In this document: positions 45,432 to 55,520 of the stretch, piece after piece
How the letters are laid out: the number at the start of each line of letters is the position of its first letter
How positions within the stretch are numbered: the stretch's first letter is position 1
Assembly (NCBI GenBank): GCA_900155495.1
Contig: FTLJ01000401.1
Location: 29,057 to 93,056, forward strand
Length of the DNA stretch: 64,000 bases
Direction: 5' to 3'
From: Porogramme epimiltina
Taxonomy: Eukaryota > Basidiomycota > Agaricomycetes > Polyporales > Polyporaceae
The notes under the pieces: generated by a model
The model's input: the letters and a program-made list of their open reading frames with translations, nothing else
The model's database searches: none
What the model was told of the DNA's origin: nothing
Made by a program: the position numbers and the translations under genes

Positions 45432-46316
45432 ATGTTCATCGCCATTTCTACCATTATCACCCTTATCACGGATCATATTCGCCGTCTATTCTTGCCTTTG
45501 CTTCTTTCAAGATCGAAGAAGCTTAAGTACCGTGTTTTCCAAATCACGCCCCACACGATCCTCAAGAATGGCACCGCCTACTTAATTCGCGCCGAAGCCG
45601 AAGCCATGCGCTTCGTTGCTGCAAATACCACGGTGCCCGTGCCACACCTTCATGACCATTGGGAGAAGAACAACAAGGGGTTTCTCGTCATGGATTTCAT
45701 GGAAGGCGTCGTTCTACGCAAGGTGTGGCACACTCTAACTGACCTTCAGCGCACCAACGTCATGCACACGTTGGCAGGATACATAGACCAGCTCCGCGCC
45801 CTCCCTCAGCCCCTTCCACCTCCCGAGTCTGGACTTCCGCCGAGAGGTTGGATTGGCTCCACCCTAGGCCATGGTTTCTCAGACATGCTGGCCCTTTCTC
45901 GGTCGGACAAACCTGTCATGCCTCTACCTAACGAAGCGGCCTTCCACGACTGGCGTATGTCATTGTACCAATGGATCATCAACAAGAACCCCCGGATGGA
46001 AGAGCGTTTCGCGCGCATTCGAAGCGAGTACAAGGATGACGACCTAATCGTTTTCACACATGGGGACCTCAACATGCTGAACATGCTCGTGCGCGTCAAG
46101 GGTCCGGGCCCGGAGGACGTGGAGGTGACTGCGCTTCTGGATTGGGAACAGGCAGGATGGCGGCCTATTTATTGGGAGGGCCTGAAATGGCGGTGGTTGG
46201 ACGAGCGCAAGGCCGAGTGGGTGCGGTTCGAGCAGGAAGTGTTGAACACCGGGTACACGAGGATGGACGCCCTGGAAATAGAGCTAACGGAGATCAATGG
46301 TGGCTTGCCGCCTTAA
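45432..46316 (+). CDS. APH-fold kinase-like protein, array copy 3
   Basis: A single exon encodes 294 residues, more diverged than copies 1 and 2. It keeps ILKNGTAYLIRAEAEA, FLVMDFMEGVVLRKVW, HGDLNMLNMLV and LLDWEQAGWRPIYWEG, so the catalytic residues are complete. The region after GWIGST differs (LGHGFSDMLALSRSDK), and this region often forms part of the substrate pocket in the fold. It starts only 101 bp after copy 2 ends, so its promoter is very short or overlaps the 3' end of copy 2. Confidence 0.9.
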   Translation: MFIAISTIITLITDHIRRLFLPLLLSRSKKLKYRVFQITPHTILKNGTAYLIRAEAEAMRFVAANTTVPVPHLHDHWEKNNKGFLVMDFMEGVVLRKVWHTLTDLQRTNVMHTLAGYIDQLRALPQPLPPPESGLPPRGWIGSTLGHGFSDMLALSRSDKPVMPLPNEAAFHDWRMSLYQWIINKNPRMEERFARIRSEYKDDDLIVFTHGDLNMLNMLVRVKGPGPEDVEVTALLDWEQAGWRPIYWEGLKWRWLDERKAEWVRFEQEVLNTGYTRMDALEIELTEINGGLPP

Positions 46317-46575
46317 TCAGACAGCGGTAGTTAGATCGAGGGCGGCATGTCTCCCTCCCTCTTGGCCTTGACAGAGGCGAAGCAGCGTATGTAAGTACGT
46401 GTTCGCACGTTGCAGACAAACAGTGAGTAGTCACAACACCTTATCGATACCTCTCTCATACGCATTCTTATCAGATTTCGTCATCCCTGCTACTCCCGTG
46501 GGCGGGGAGCTCGTCTTCATTCGCCCCCGACATCGCCTGCGGAGCACATTCAACTTCGCCCCTTCAAGTTACCCA

Positions 46576-47493
46576 ATGGTGGAACGCCCCTCCGAGCCAA
46601 GCTCCATTCCATTCCCATGGATTGTGCCACAAGCCGATACCACCGATACCCGCAGCCTCATCCTATCCATGCGCCCAACGGCCAAACGCCTGAAGGGGCG
46701 TGTGGTCGTCCAGTTGAATGTCCTAGGCGACCCCGTCGTCCTCAAAACTGTTCCACGCCAGCTTGGACGCGCAGAGACCGAAGCCGCGCAATTCGTCTTG
46801 GAACACACGTCGATACCTGTTCCGCGCGTGCGCGATTACTGGGAAGACGACAGAAACGGTTATATCCTAACGGATCACGCCCCTGGAGAATGCCTGGCCG
46901 CGGTTTGGACAGACCTATCCGCCGCTCAACGCACTCATGTCATGCAGACTCTCGCCGGGCTCGTGCGCGAGCTGCGCACCATCCCACAGCCCTCTCCACG
47001 TGGGTCCAACCTCCCGCGCGCTGGATGGCTTGGGTCCGCACGCGGGAACGGGTCTTTCGACGTGCTCATAAACCAACGTAATGATGCGATTGGGCCATGG
47101 CCAGACGAGCGCACGTTCAACGAATGGCGCATCTCGCTCTACAAGATGTTTGGTGACGCTCATCAGCCCACCGCGGAGCGCCTTGCCCAGATCCAGGACG
47201 AGTACCCCGTCGACAGCCCCATCGTGTTCACACACGGGGACATCAGTGGGCTGAACGTGCTCGTACGCGTCAATGGCGATGGGGCGGACGACGTCGAGGT
47301 TACCGCGCTCCTCGACTGGGCGCAGGCGGGGTGGCGGCCGTTATACTGGGAGGGCGTGAAGTGGTGGCGGATGGAGCCATATTGGGACGAGTGGCTCGCG
47401 TTCAACAGGGCGCACATCTACCCTGGCTACGAGCGGGTGCAGGCGTTGGAGGTCGAGCTGCTGCAGACTTCTGGGCTCCCGCCGTGCTGGTGA
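46576..47493 (+). CDS. APH-fold kinase-like protein, array copy 4 (divergent)
   Basis: A single exon from 46576 encodes 305 residues. It is the most diverged copy, with a different N-terminus (MVERPSEPSSIPFPW), VVLKTVPRQLGRAETEA, ILTDHAPGECLAAVW, HGDISGLNVLV and LLDWAQAGWRPLYWEG. The Asp, Asn and His catalytic positions are kept, but the usual Glu after DW is Ala, a residue next to the metal-binding Asp. In-frame Mets further upstream (to 46399) would lengthen it by 59 residues. It ends 52 bp from the end of 7TM copy 5, so the 3' UTRs must overlap. Confidence 0.88.
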   Translation: MVERPSEPSSIPFPWIVPQADTTDTRSLILSMRPTAKRLKGRVVVQLNVLGDPVVLKTVPRQLGRAETEAAQFVLEHTSIPVPRVRDYWEDDRNGYILTDHAPGECLAAVWTDLSAAQRTHVMQTLAGLVRELRTIPQPSPRGSNLPRAGWLGSARGNGSFDVLINQRNDAIGPWPDERTFNEWRISLYKMFGDAHQPTAERLAQIQDEYPVDSPIVFTHGDISGLNVLVRVNGDGADDVEVTALLDWAQAGWRPLYWEGVKWWRMEPYWDEWLAFNRAHIYPGYERVQALEVELLQTSGLPPCW

Positions 47494-47544
47494 CTTACGT
47501 AGAATTTGAGCGTCAGTCGCGAACACATGATTATGTACATGTCC

Positions 47545-48822
47545 TCAAATAGCGTATCCGTGATCCTGTGTCGTCTGGGTTTCCACTCGCCGCAATGCAA
47601 GAAACTTCATCTCCATCCTATCCTTGGGCGCCGCCTCTTCACGTGGGCCTTTGAGACCCACGACGTTCGCACCGCCGAACGACACGCCGGGCAGGAGCGC
47701 GTCCTGTGGTTCTGGTGAACGTTCCCCACCCGACGCCACCTGCGTTGCCTGAGACGCCGCAGAGGACCCTCGCGGGGGCGGCGACTCGCTCGAGAACCCG
47801 AGCGCAACCTGCATGACCATGAGAGTCGGCGCGATACCCTAGACCAGGAGAGCGTCAGCGTTTACAGTTTGCCGCGTTTGCCGTCAACCCGCACTCACGT
47901 AGATCTGCGCCGCCATGACCGAGACGATCGCGAGCGCGGGGTGCCTCACGGCGAAGAGGACAACGAAGGTGAGCTGTGTCGCGAGGTAGAGTGCCCCGCT
48001 CTCGACGATGATCGTCATCGCACGCATGGCCGCGCGCACGGTGCTCGCCTCGCGCGTTGGGTCGCGTTGTGCCCGGCGGGCGGTGAGGTAGAGCCTGGCG
48101 ACAATGAGGGCGGTCGCGATGGCGTTTGTGACGAGAGGGAGGGTGTAGCCTGTGAGGCCGAGAGGGAACGCGACGGTGGACGGCCGGGGCGCGGTTGGGT
48201 CTGTAGTGGCGATGATGTGGGCTACGGCTGCGATGCATGCTGAAGGTAGTACGGGAGGTCGGGTGTCTTGGGATGAGCGCAGGTAAATCATGAGAATGAA
48301 GGGGGCGTACCAAAGCCGCACAATGCCGTGATGAATGGAAAGAGCACGACCCAAAAGTTTCGTCCCCATATTACCCAACATCGATAAAGAAGTACGAGCT
48401 GTCCTATGAAATTGCTGAGCGAGACCAAGAGGTCTGCGCCGACTAGTCCCTTGGTCTCGTTTGCGAATCCCTTCACTCCTATGGTGCTCTGCTCTCAGGA
48501 TGAGCACACAGCCGTAGTCATCTGTTCGGATGGACTCACCAAGGTGGTAAAGTAATGGCTCAATTCAAGCAAGAAGTGGGCAGTGCATGATGCAAATAGG
48601 GCGCAGTTGGCGGTGAAGATGGGGATATTCATATCACCTGCACGCTGGCTACGGCGGAGGAAGACAACCGTTGATGCAACGAAAAGAACGTAATAGGCTC
48701 CTAAGCAACATGCTATTAGACCCCTAGGTAGTAAGCAAAGATAAGACAGGGGAGGACGCACCCCATAAGACGGCCTCGCACGCGAACCCGACGAGAGCTG
48801 AAAGATCCTTTGAAAGTACCAT
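47545..48822 (-). CDS. 7TM receptor-like membrane protein, family A copy 5
   Basis: This encodes about 344 residues. Exons are 48762-48822, 48540-48700, 48311-48488, 47899-48239 and 47545-47838, again in phases 1, 0, 1 and 0. Motifs are GFACEAVLWG, GFANETKGLVGADLLVSLSNF, RCWVIWGRNFW, HPALAIVSVMAAQIY and GIAPTLMVMQVALGFSSES. It is the most diverged of the five and lies 27 kb from the others. It has the longest tail (about 80 residues), rich in Ser, Pro and Gln. It overlaps at the 3' side with the end of the APH array. Confidence 0.87.
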
Positions 48823-50477
48823 AGTACGGACGATGAGGGAAACTGGGCTGGCGCGGGGGGCGAGAAGCCTCGAGGGGGCTGAGAGCAAGGTAGCCTTTCT
48901 ACTTGTCCCGCCCCGGCCAGGCTATTCAACGACCCGGGGGAAGATTAGCATGTTGGTGAACCTTCGAAGTTCGGAGAGCAGGGTGCCCCGAGGCACTGCC
49001 GCCCTCGTGCTTCTTTATGCCGGCAGCGCTACGTCTTTGGGTACTTGGTATCCACGCATGTTTGGAGACATCCGGATACCTCGAGGCTCGGCCATGGGTA
49101 ATGAAGAGGAAGGTCTGGCCGTCCCCATGGCATCCGGGCGAAAGCGCGCCATGAAGCTCTGGGAATGGGGCTCCTGTCCGGCGAGGAAACCGAGGGCGTA
49201 GCTTCAATAATCTCCGCCACCAACATGCGCCGAGGATGAGAGTAACGAAGTAGACCCCGTCGGCGCGGGAGCAGTTAAAATTTTGCTCCTCTACTGCGCG
49301 GCCACCCTGGGTAGTACGAGGGCGGACTCTGGACTTGGGACGTGAGGCCGTGAGCCAAAGTGTTCTGTAACGGGAGGTCTATTTCAATATGACATTCAAG
49401 GCTTGCACGCGACTCACCCGAACCTATGGATGGCATTTCCAGGGCACTACAGTCTACCCAAGCCACCTATACTTTGCGCACAGACTGTTGAGACCGTAGG
49501 TCTTCTCGGGAAGAGCTCCCGAGGGGTCGGGACAGGTTAATAGGTCGCCCAACAGCTAAGGCGATCATATATTAGGTCATTAAACGCCCAAAACAAACAC
49601 GGAGCCAGGCCATACATGCTCCAAGGACGAGATCGTCACGCGTTATACCCGACGCGACTCACCTAGAGCCTCGAATCACGTCGACGGGCTCGAGGAAACA
49701 GGCCCCGGCGCGCGCACACCGCTTGACAAGTTCAGCTTGCAAAGAAGCACGACTCGTCGGGCCGGGAGCTTGAAATGCTTGTCCTGCTCGGTAGGGATGC
49801 CGCAAGGACTGCCGGGTGACGCCGCACTGTGCGAACTTGGCCATGGTGGCCGAGAGATGGCGACAGACCACCGGGAGCACTAGGAGCTCATTCCGAGTCC
49901 ACGACCCGGGTATGAGTAACGTCGGCCAGTCGAACGGTTCGGCCACACCGGCGAAGCAGGTGGCAGGGGTCGTTCCCATCCCGGGTCCCATCGGCTTACT
50001 TAAGCGTATCCCTAGCGCCGCGGGCGGACACCGGGTTGTATCTGAGCGCCGACTCTGGACGACCACTCTTGCCTTCTGTATGCACTGTGCTTTTCCATAG
50101 TATTCATAGCATCCATACAACTGGTGCTACTGACTATTTATGACACTGAAGGACCTCTCAATACGACAGCCGTGCTTATTTGCAGAGCAGCTACGACTTA
50201 CAGAGCATGTTCTAGTGGCATTGCATGCAGTATCTTGGACGGATATTCAACAACAGCGGTGAGCTTCATAGGTTGACCTGGATGTGTCCAGCACGCTGAC
50301 CTCAGTACGACTGTCTACTAGTCCCCTATAACTACTCTGGGCCGTGTGGCTGCTGTGGAATGTTTGGAAATCTCAGGCTGCCTCGTGTGGTCCGGGCCAC
50401 TGGGCGCTACACAGCATCTGCACGGACAAAGCGAGCATCTAGGGTGGCGGCAGGCAGCCCAAGCGAGTGGTCTGCAC
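48823..50477. other. intergenic, no gene seen
   Basis: The upstream flank of 7TM copy 5 and the distal promoter of the HMG-box gene. The minus-strand frame at 49659-50120 (153 codons) has no recognisable content. Confidence 0.4.
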
Positions 50478-50537
50478 GCCAAAGCGTGAGCTCTTCGGCC
50501 AAAGTGCGAGCTCGTTGGCCAAAGTGCGAAGTCGTGG
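50478..50537 (+). repeat. three 20-bp direct repeats in the HMG-gene promoter
   Basis: GCCAAAGCGTGAGCTCTTCG, GCCAAAGTGCGAGCTCGTTG and GCCAAAGTGCGAAGTCGTGG follow one another without gaps at 50478, 50498 and 50518. All share GCCAAAG in the same place. They end 19 bp before the TATA box at 50557. The spacing of about two helical turns suggests an array of binding sites on one DNA face. Confidence 0.8.
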
Positions 50538-50556
50538 CCCGGCCGCGATGGCCCGC

Positions 50557-50564
50557 TATAAAAG
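50557..50564 (+). promoter_or_regulatory. TATA box of the HMG-box gene
   Basis: A consensus TATAAAAG lies 114 bp before the ATG at 50671, just after three 20-bp direct repeats. Confidence 0.7.
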
Positions 50565-50670
50565 GAGTGTCTTAGTACTCGCTGACAGCAACTCTTCTTG
50601 ACCTCCAGCACGCCGCCCTTGTCCTCTCTCCGCCCTCTGTGTTCTTCCTCTTGTTCTTCCAGAGCTTCTC

Positions 50671-51769
50671 ATGGCACCCACACGCACCAATCACATCAAG
50701 AGGCCCAGTAACCCCTTTATCTGCTACCGATCTTGGATCATCAAGACAGGCGTATCGGCGAGGACGTTCGGCTGTTCTCAGAAAGAACTATCGAAAATAA
50801 TTGGAAAGATGTGGAACGAGCTCCCCGCAGAAGAGAAAGCCCCGCACATAGACAAGGCAAGGCAGGAAGCAGCTGATCACAAGCTCCGCTATCCAGACTA
50901 TAAGTTCACGCCCAAGAAGATGAAGAGATTGTCCAAAACGTCTCCAAACGATCGCAAACGCGAGGGCAAGTCTGCAGCCTTAGCGACCTCGACGTCGGCC
51001 TCGTCATCCTTGTCTCCAAGCCCCCCTGAACCATCCGCCTCGGGCAGTGTATCGCCACTGGCCGACTCCCCTTCTGCTCTCGATGATGGACCGGGGTCCT
51101 CTTCCTCGAGCTCTTCCTCGAGCTCGGTGTGTACTGTTTGTACTATCAGCCATGTCTCCCACTCACTTTTCAATCAGACACTCTACACTCCTGTACATAG
51201 CGGTTACACCTCATACTTCGGCGCGCCGGAAACGTCAACCGCCATTCCCTATCTGCCCTTCAGAGTGCGTAACCTGCTACCGTCTGGTCGTCATGTGTCT
51301 GACCACCTCCTAGCCTGACATCGTTTCGGCGCACGCTCCTTTCGTCCTCGGTCCGTGGGACTCCAGCTGCCCGCCCCTTGACGCAGGATTCTGCAACTTC
51401 GGCGTGGCTTGGGGGCATGCACTTGCTGCGGGAGCACCACCCTTCGTCTCCGCACACACGACGTCGGACAGTTCCGCGCCTCGGTGGCAGGAACCACAGT
51501 ACGTCGGGGGACCAGCCGGTTACCTCCCTCCCCCACTCATGTCGGGCTTCGTATTCCCTCCGTTCGTCGCCCCTCAGGATGCCGGTCCTGCGGTGGATGC
51601 TCCGAGTCTGGCGTCCAGCGCTGCTGCAACGCCATTTCAATGTGACGACGACCTGAGCTCCTACATCGACCCGGCGCTCCTGGAGGACCTGCCATCCGAT
51701 CCCTTCGTGGATCTCCCGCCGGAGTCGGTTTGGCCTAAGGAGCTCGAGGGTCAAGGACTCGGATGGTAA
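50671..51769 (+). CDS. HMG-box (MATA-HMG type) transcription factor
   Basis: This encodes about 349 residues. Exons are 50671-51264 and 51314-51769, with a 49-nt phase-0 intron. The HMG box covers about residues 8-78: HIKRPSNPFICYRSWI, then SQKELSKIIGKMWNELPAEEK and YPDYKFTPKK. This is the sequence-specific, MATA/Sox-like single-box type found in fungal sexual-development and mating regulators. A basic stretch (KKMKRLSKTSPNDRKREGK) can serve as a nuclear localisation signal. A Ser/Pro-rich linker and an acidic, aromatic C-terminus (DDDLSSYIDPALLEDLPSDPF) that resembles an activation domain follow. The target genes are unknown, and I see no homeodomain or pheromone genes beside it that would make this a mating-type locus. 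Confidence 0.92.
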
Positions 51770-52006
51770 CGTCCCTCCATGCAGCCACCAACGTCGCACG
51801 TCAATCTATCTATACACAATCTTCCTCTTCACATATATATATCAATCATAGCTTGTACGACCACCATGTACCAAAGCTCCTCTATTCAATGATAGAATCG
51901 GATAGAATCAACTTCGTAGCGTGAACAGCAAGACAAACATAGTTCGATATAAGGGATATAACTGCGTCGAGAGCTTCCATACATATAATCGTAACTACCC
52001 CGCGCG

Positions 52007-54835
52007 TTACGCCTTGCGCTTGCGCGTCTTCGTTGTCGTGCCTCCTGTCTTACTCGCGACGCTAGTAGCCGATACACTTGGAGCAAGCGATACTTTCTTC
52101 GTCTTGCGTGTCGCCCGACCCACTGAAGGTTTTTGTGGCGATATGGGCTCAGGTGAAGACGACCCGATGGACGATACCGTCGATAAGCGCGACGACCGCC
52201 GGACACGCCCTGCAGCAGGAGAAGTAGCCGCAGCCGCAGCTGCAGTTGCGGCGCCCGAGGCCCGCGATTTGCGTGGAGGCTGTCTGCGGGCGGGCGTCGG
52301 AAGCGGCGCGATTTGGTCATCTTTCTCGTCGTCCTCTGTATGGATACGAAGCCGGGTGCGGGGAGGGGTCTTCTGCACCTCTTCCTGCTCGTCGGCTGAG
52401 GTATCGTCGTCGTCTTCGTCGTCCATGAACCCGCCAGGAACACTCCGCTTCAGCGACGCCGAACCTCGCCCGCGCGACCGCACCGATGACGACCGCGCCG
52501 ACGAGAGGGAGGGCGCCGGGTCCTCCACAGGTTTGGGTTCGGGTTCGGGGACCACCACCTCCTCCTCAAGTTCGGGTTCACCCTCAGAGGCGTTAGCTAC
52601 TAAGGAGGGAGCGATGGCAGGGGATGCTGAATCCACGGGCGAGGGAGGGACAGGCTCCGCTTTGTGCCGCGCGCGCGCGTTCTTGACCAGCTTCGTCGCC
52701 GCGCGTTGTCGCGCACGCTCCCGCTCCCACTTCTCCTTCTCCGTCTCCTCGCGAGCTGGGGTACCGTCGATCACGGCCTGCAGGTCCTCGTCCAGCGCGA
52801 TATCCGGGCTTTCCGGGACATCCATAGTAACGCGCTTCTCCACGTGGTGTGCTAGCTCGTGCTCGTCGTCGGGAAGGAACGCGCCAGGGGGGAGGTGCGC
52901 CTCCGTCTCCGTGCGCGCGATGCGCATAGCACCGGATATCGCGGGTCGCCTCGTGCTCTCTCCGCGCCCGAAGACCGAGACGCTAAAGCTCGCGTCCATG
53001 TCCATGCTCATGTCCGCGCTATCGTCGAGAGCGCGTGAGACCGCAAAAGACGACTCGCCACCACGCGCCGAGTCGCTCTCCGACAGCTCCGAGAGCATGC
53101 TAACGTCGAGGTCGTCCACGCCGCTCCCAGAGGTGTCGGCGCCAATACCGGATTTGCGTCCGGACTTTCTGCCTTTGCTTGAGAGGGAGGCTGCGAGGGC
53201 CGCGAAAGCCGAGACAGGTGCCGGCTTAGCAGACGCCGAGCCGAAGAGAGACGTGTGACTGCTACTAGGCGGCTGGTAGAAGGCATTCGGAGCAGCGTTT
53301 GCACTCCCCGACGTCTCGAAGAGAGATTGTCGGCCGTTAGAGATGCCACCAAAGAGTCGCTGGCTATTTGCGGTACTACCGTTGGTGCTCTTGGGGACCC
53401 AGCCGTTTGTTGACGATGGGCTTTGTGACGTGATTCCGCCGAAAAGGAACTGTTCATGTGATGGCGGTTTGGGTATTTGGGCGCCTGAAGTTGAAGTGGG
53501 GATAGAGCCAGATGGACGGGCGCCGTGAGATATTGAAGGGAACAGTTCCTCCACGTCGTGCTCGGGAGGGGTTCGTGTGGGGCCACCGAAGCGAGGTGCG
53601 CCAGAACGTTGAGGGATGCCGGAGACGGCGCTGGTGCGGACGACGCCACTCGTGCTTGGGGGGCGGATCTGCTCCCACGACATACTGATATCTGACGCTC
53701 TCCCTTTGCCCTTCCCGTTAGCCATGCCGCGTCCTTGTGAAAACTCCTCAAGCTCCAACTCCAGTAACAGGCGTTCTGATGCCGGCATGGCAGACTTGAG
53801 CTCGTCCAGTATTTGCCTGCGGTCGTGTGCGGCTTTGAGACCCTTCTCGCCACCTCGGGGAACGGACGAGAATTGACGATCCAGTTTGATGGCCTCGGCA
53901 TGCTGTCCGCCCTGCACAAGCCGTACACAAACGAGGTCTTGGATCACGGGGATGGATGAGACAGGAAGGTGTTCTGGTGGCTCCAGGGCATAGTCATGAA
54001 CGAGCGACTGTTCATATGGCGAGAATGGGAGGGCGAGCAGGTGTGTGAGAGAAGTAGGGCGCGGTTTGGCTGGAATACGGTCATTATGAATGTGGAACAT
54101 GTGACGAATACACACTATACTCACGCGTCAAGCACCAGTCGAGAATTTTGTTCACGAGACGTGAACGCGTTTTGCTCGCTTCAGAGAATGACCGCTGGTA
54201 CGTCCAAGCCTCCGTGAGACTTGACTCAGCCAGAGCAATTGTAAACGCGTCAATGTCGTTGGGTTCGGTCAAGATGGGTTTTGCGGTGCGGACGTATGTG
54301 CGGATGAGAGTATGGGGTTCTTCAGCGAGAGCCAAGGCCTCAAGCACCTTTGATGTATAGTCCCGTGTGATTCGTGAGTCGCTGAGGATTGACACGGCTC
54401 GCTGTTTCCATGAGTATAGATGCCAAAATGAATAAAGCAAGCTGGGCGCACCGCAATATGAATGCCCGAGTCCAAATGCCAATACGCGTCCGCCAGCCCC
54501 GAGAATTGTGGCGGAATGCACCTCCTAATTTTGAATTCCTCCTCGCGTCCATCCTGATGCCACTTGAGCAAGAAATATACGAGGCAGTCGCGCTTGAGAG
54601 CATCGTAGGTCGAGTTCGCGATCGCGTCAAGGAGATCTTGGAGCGCTTCTGGAGTGGCTGGCGGGTAGAGGGCGTCGGGGTGTCCAATTCCACCACTTGA
54701 GAGGAGAATGTCAAAGATGAGCACGTCGGTCATGTGGGCTCGTCGCATTTCGATCTCTTGGGGTCGAGGAGAGCGCCATGGGAAGTTGGTAGGCGAAACG
54801 TCGAAGTATGACATGTAGTCATGGCCCAATGACAT
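52007..54835 (-). CDS. ELYS-like nuclear pore/chromatin protein
   Basis: Exon 1 starts at 54835 (MSLGHDYMSYFDVSPTNFPWRSP). It carries the ELYS-like domain: LIFDILLSSGGI, LYPPATPEALQDLLDAI, LKRDCLVYFLLKWHQDGREEEF, FSGLADAYWHLDSGIH, then SSLTEAWTYQRSFSE in exon 2. The last large exon (about 54060-52007) has VHDYALEPP and VCVRLVQGGQHAEAIKLDRQF, then a long disordered, Ser/Glu-rich part ending in basic RKSRASG, GRATRKTKK and KTRKRKA patches that could bind DNA. ELYS/Mel-28 recruits the Nup107-160 complex to chromatin; fungal relatives are Ely5-type nucleoporins. The length of about 850 residues exceeds that of many fungal relatives because of the C-terminus. Confidence 0.87.
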
Positions 54836-55520
54836 GGAAACGTCCTGTAAATTGTTTTAAGTGGCTGAAGCAAGCACATCCATGCATTGTACTTACGCCG
54901 TCCATGGTGGTCATCCGTGGTTGAACAAGACAGACTTTGAATACAATAGCAGAGTACACGTGTTGAGGATGGGGGACTTGCGGAACGGCGTGGACGGGAG
55001 GTAGCTTAGAGGCGGAGGTGCCGGAGGCCCGGAATGTGTCGCCAGTGGGTCTGACGTTGAGAAAGACGTTGTCCTCGTCGCCGACGCGCCGCCACAAGAC
55101 AGGCGAGTGCGTCACGTGCACGACGCGTCTGTGGTGTTGAATCGGAGACGGCGGAGCTTGAATTACAGGCTCATAGGCAGTCGTTATTTCACCGATGTTT
55201 CCCCGCGTCTCTGCTCCAACTAATGCTTCTACAGCTTCGCCCTTGTGTCTATACGAAGGAAAAGAGAAACCAAATGTAATATGTTGGCTCACATGCATTC
55301 TCGGAAGATCGCATATACTGAGCTTGTGTGCTCACTCACTTACAATTGGTCGGTCTTGTCGACGAGACTTATTCTGCTCTTCAGCCGCGTAAGAGCCTAG
55401 CGGAGATGGGTTCCAAACCTTTGGGTAGGTCGCCTGATACAACGGAACAGTCGAGTCAAGGTATTTCCCCAGGGTATATGACTCGGAGATCAGGCGGTAC
55501 TCTGTTCCTTTCCCCCGACC
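54836..55520. other. divergent promoter region with an unexplained open frame
   Basis: This separates the ELYS-like and MFS genes. A minus-strand frame (55298 to 54819; for example TAYEPVIQAPPSPIQHHRR) is open for 159 codons and looks protein-like, but it matches no family I know. Splicing it to the ELYS exon puts it in the wrong frame (stop after HVIGP), so it is either a separate short gene or chance. Confidence 0.4.

Noticed and set aside
50671..51769. HMG-box gene as part of a mating-type locus
   Set aside because: No homeodomain gene, pheromone precursor with a CaaX end or STE3 receptor is recognisable in the flanks. The 7TM families here are not STE3-like.
51921..53258. 445-codon plus-strand frame
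   Set aside because: It is antisense to the low-complexity last exon of the ELYS-like gene, whose sense product is continuous with a recognisable domain.
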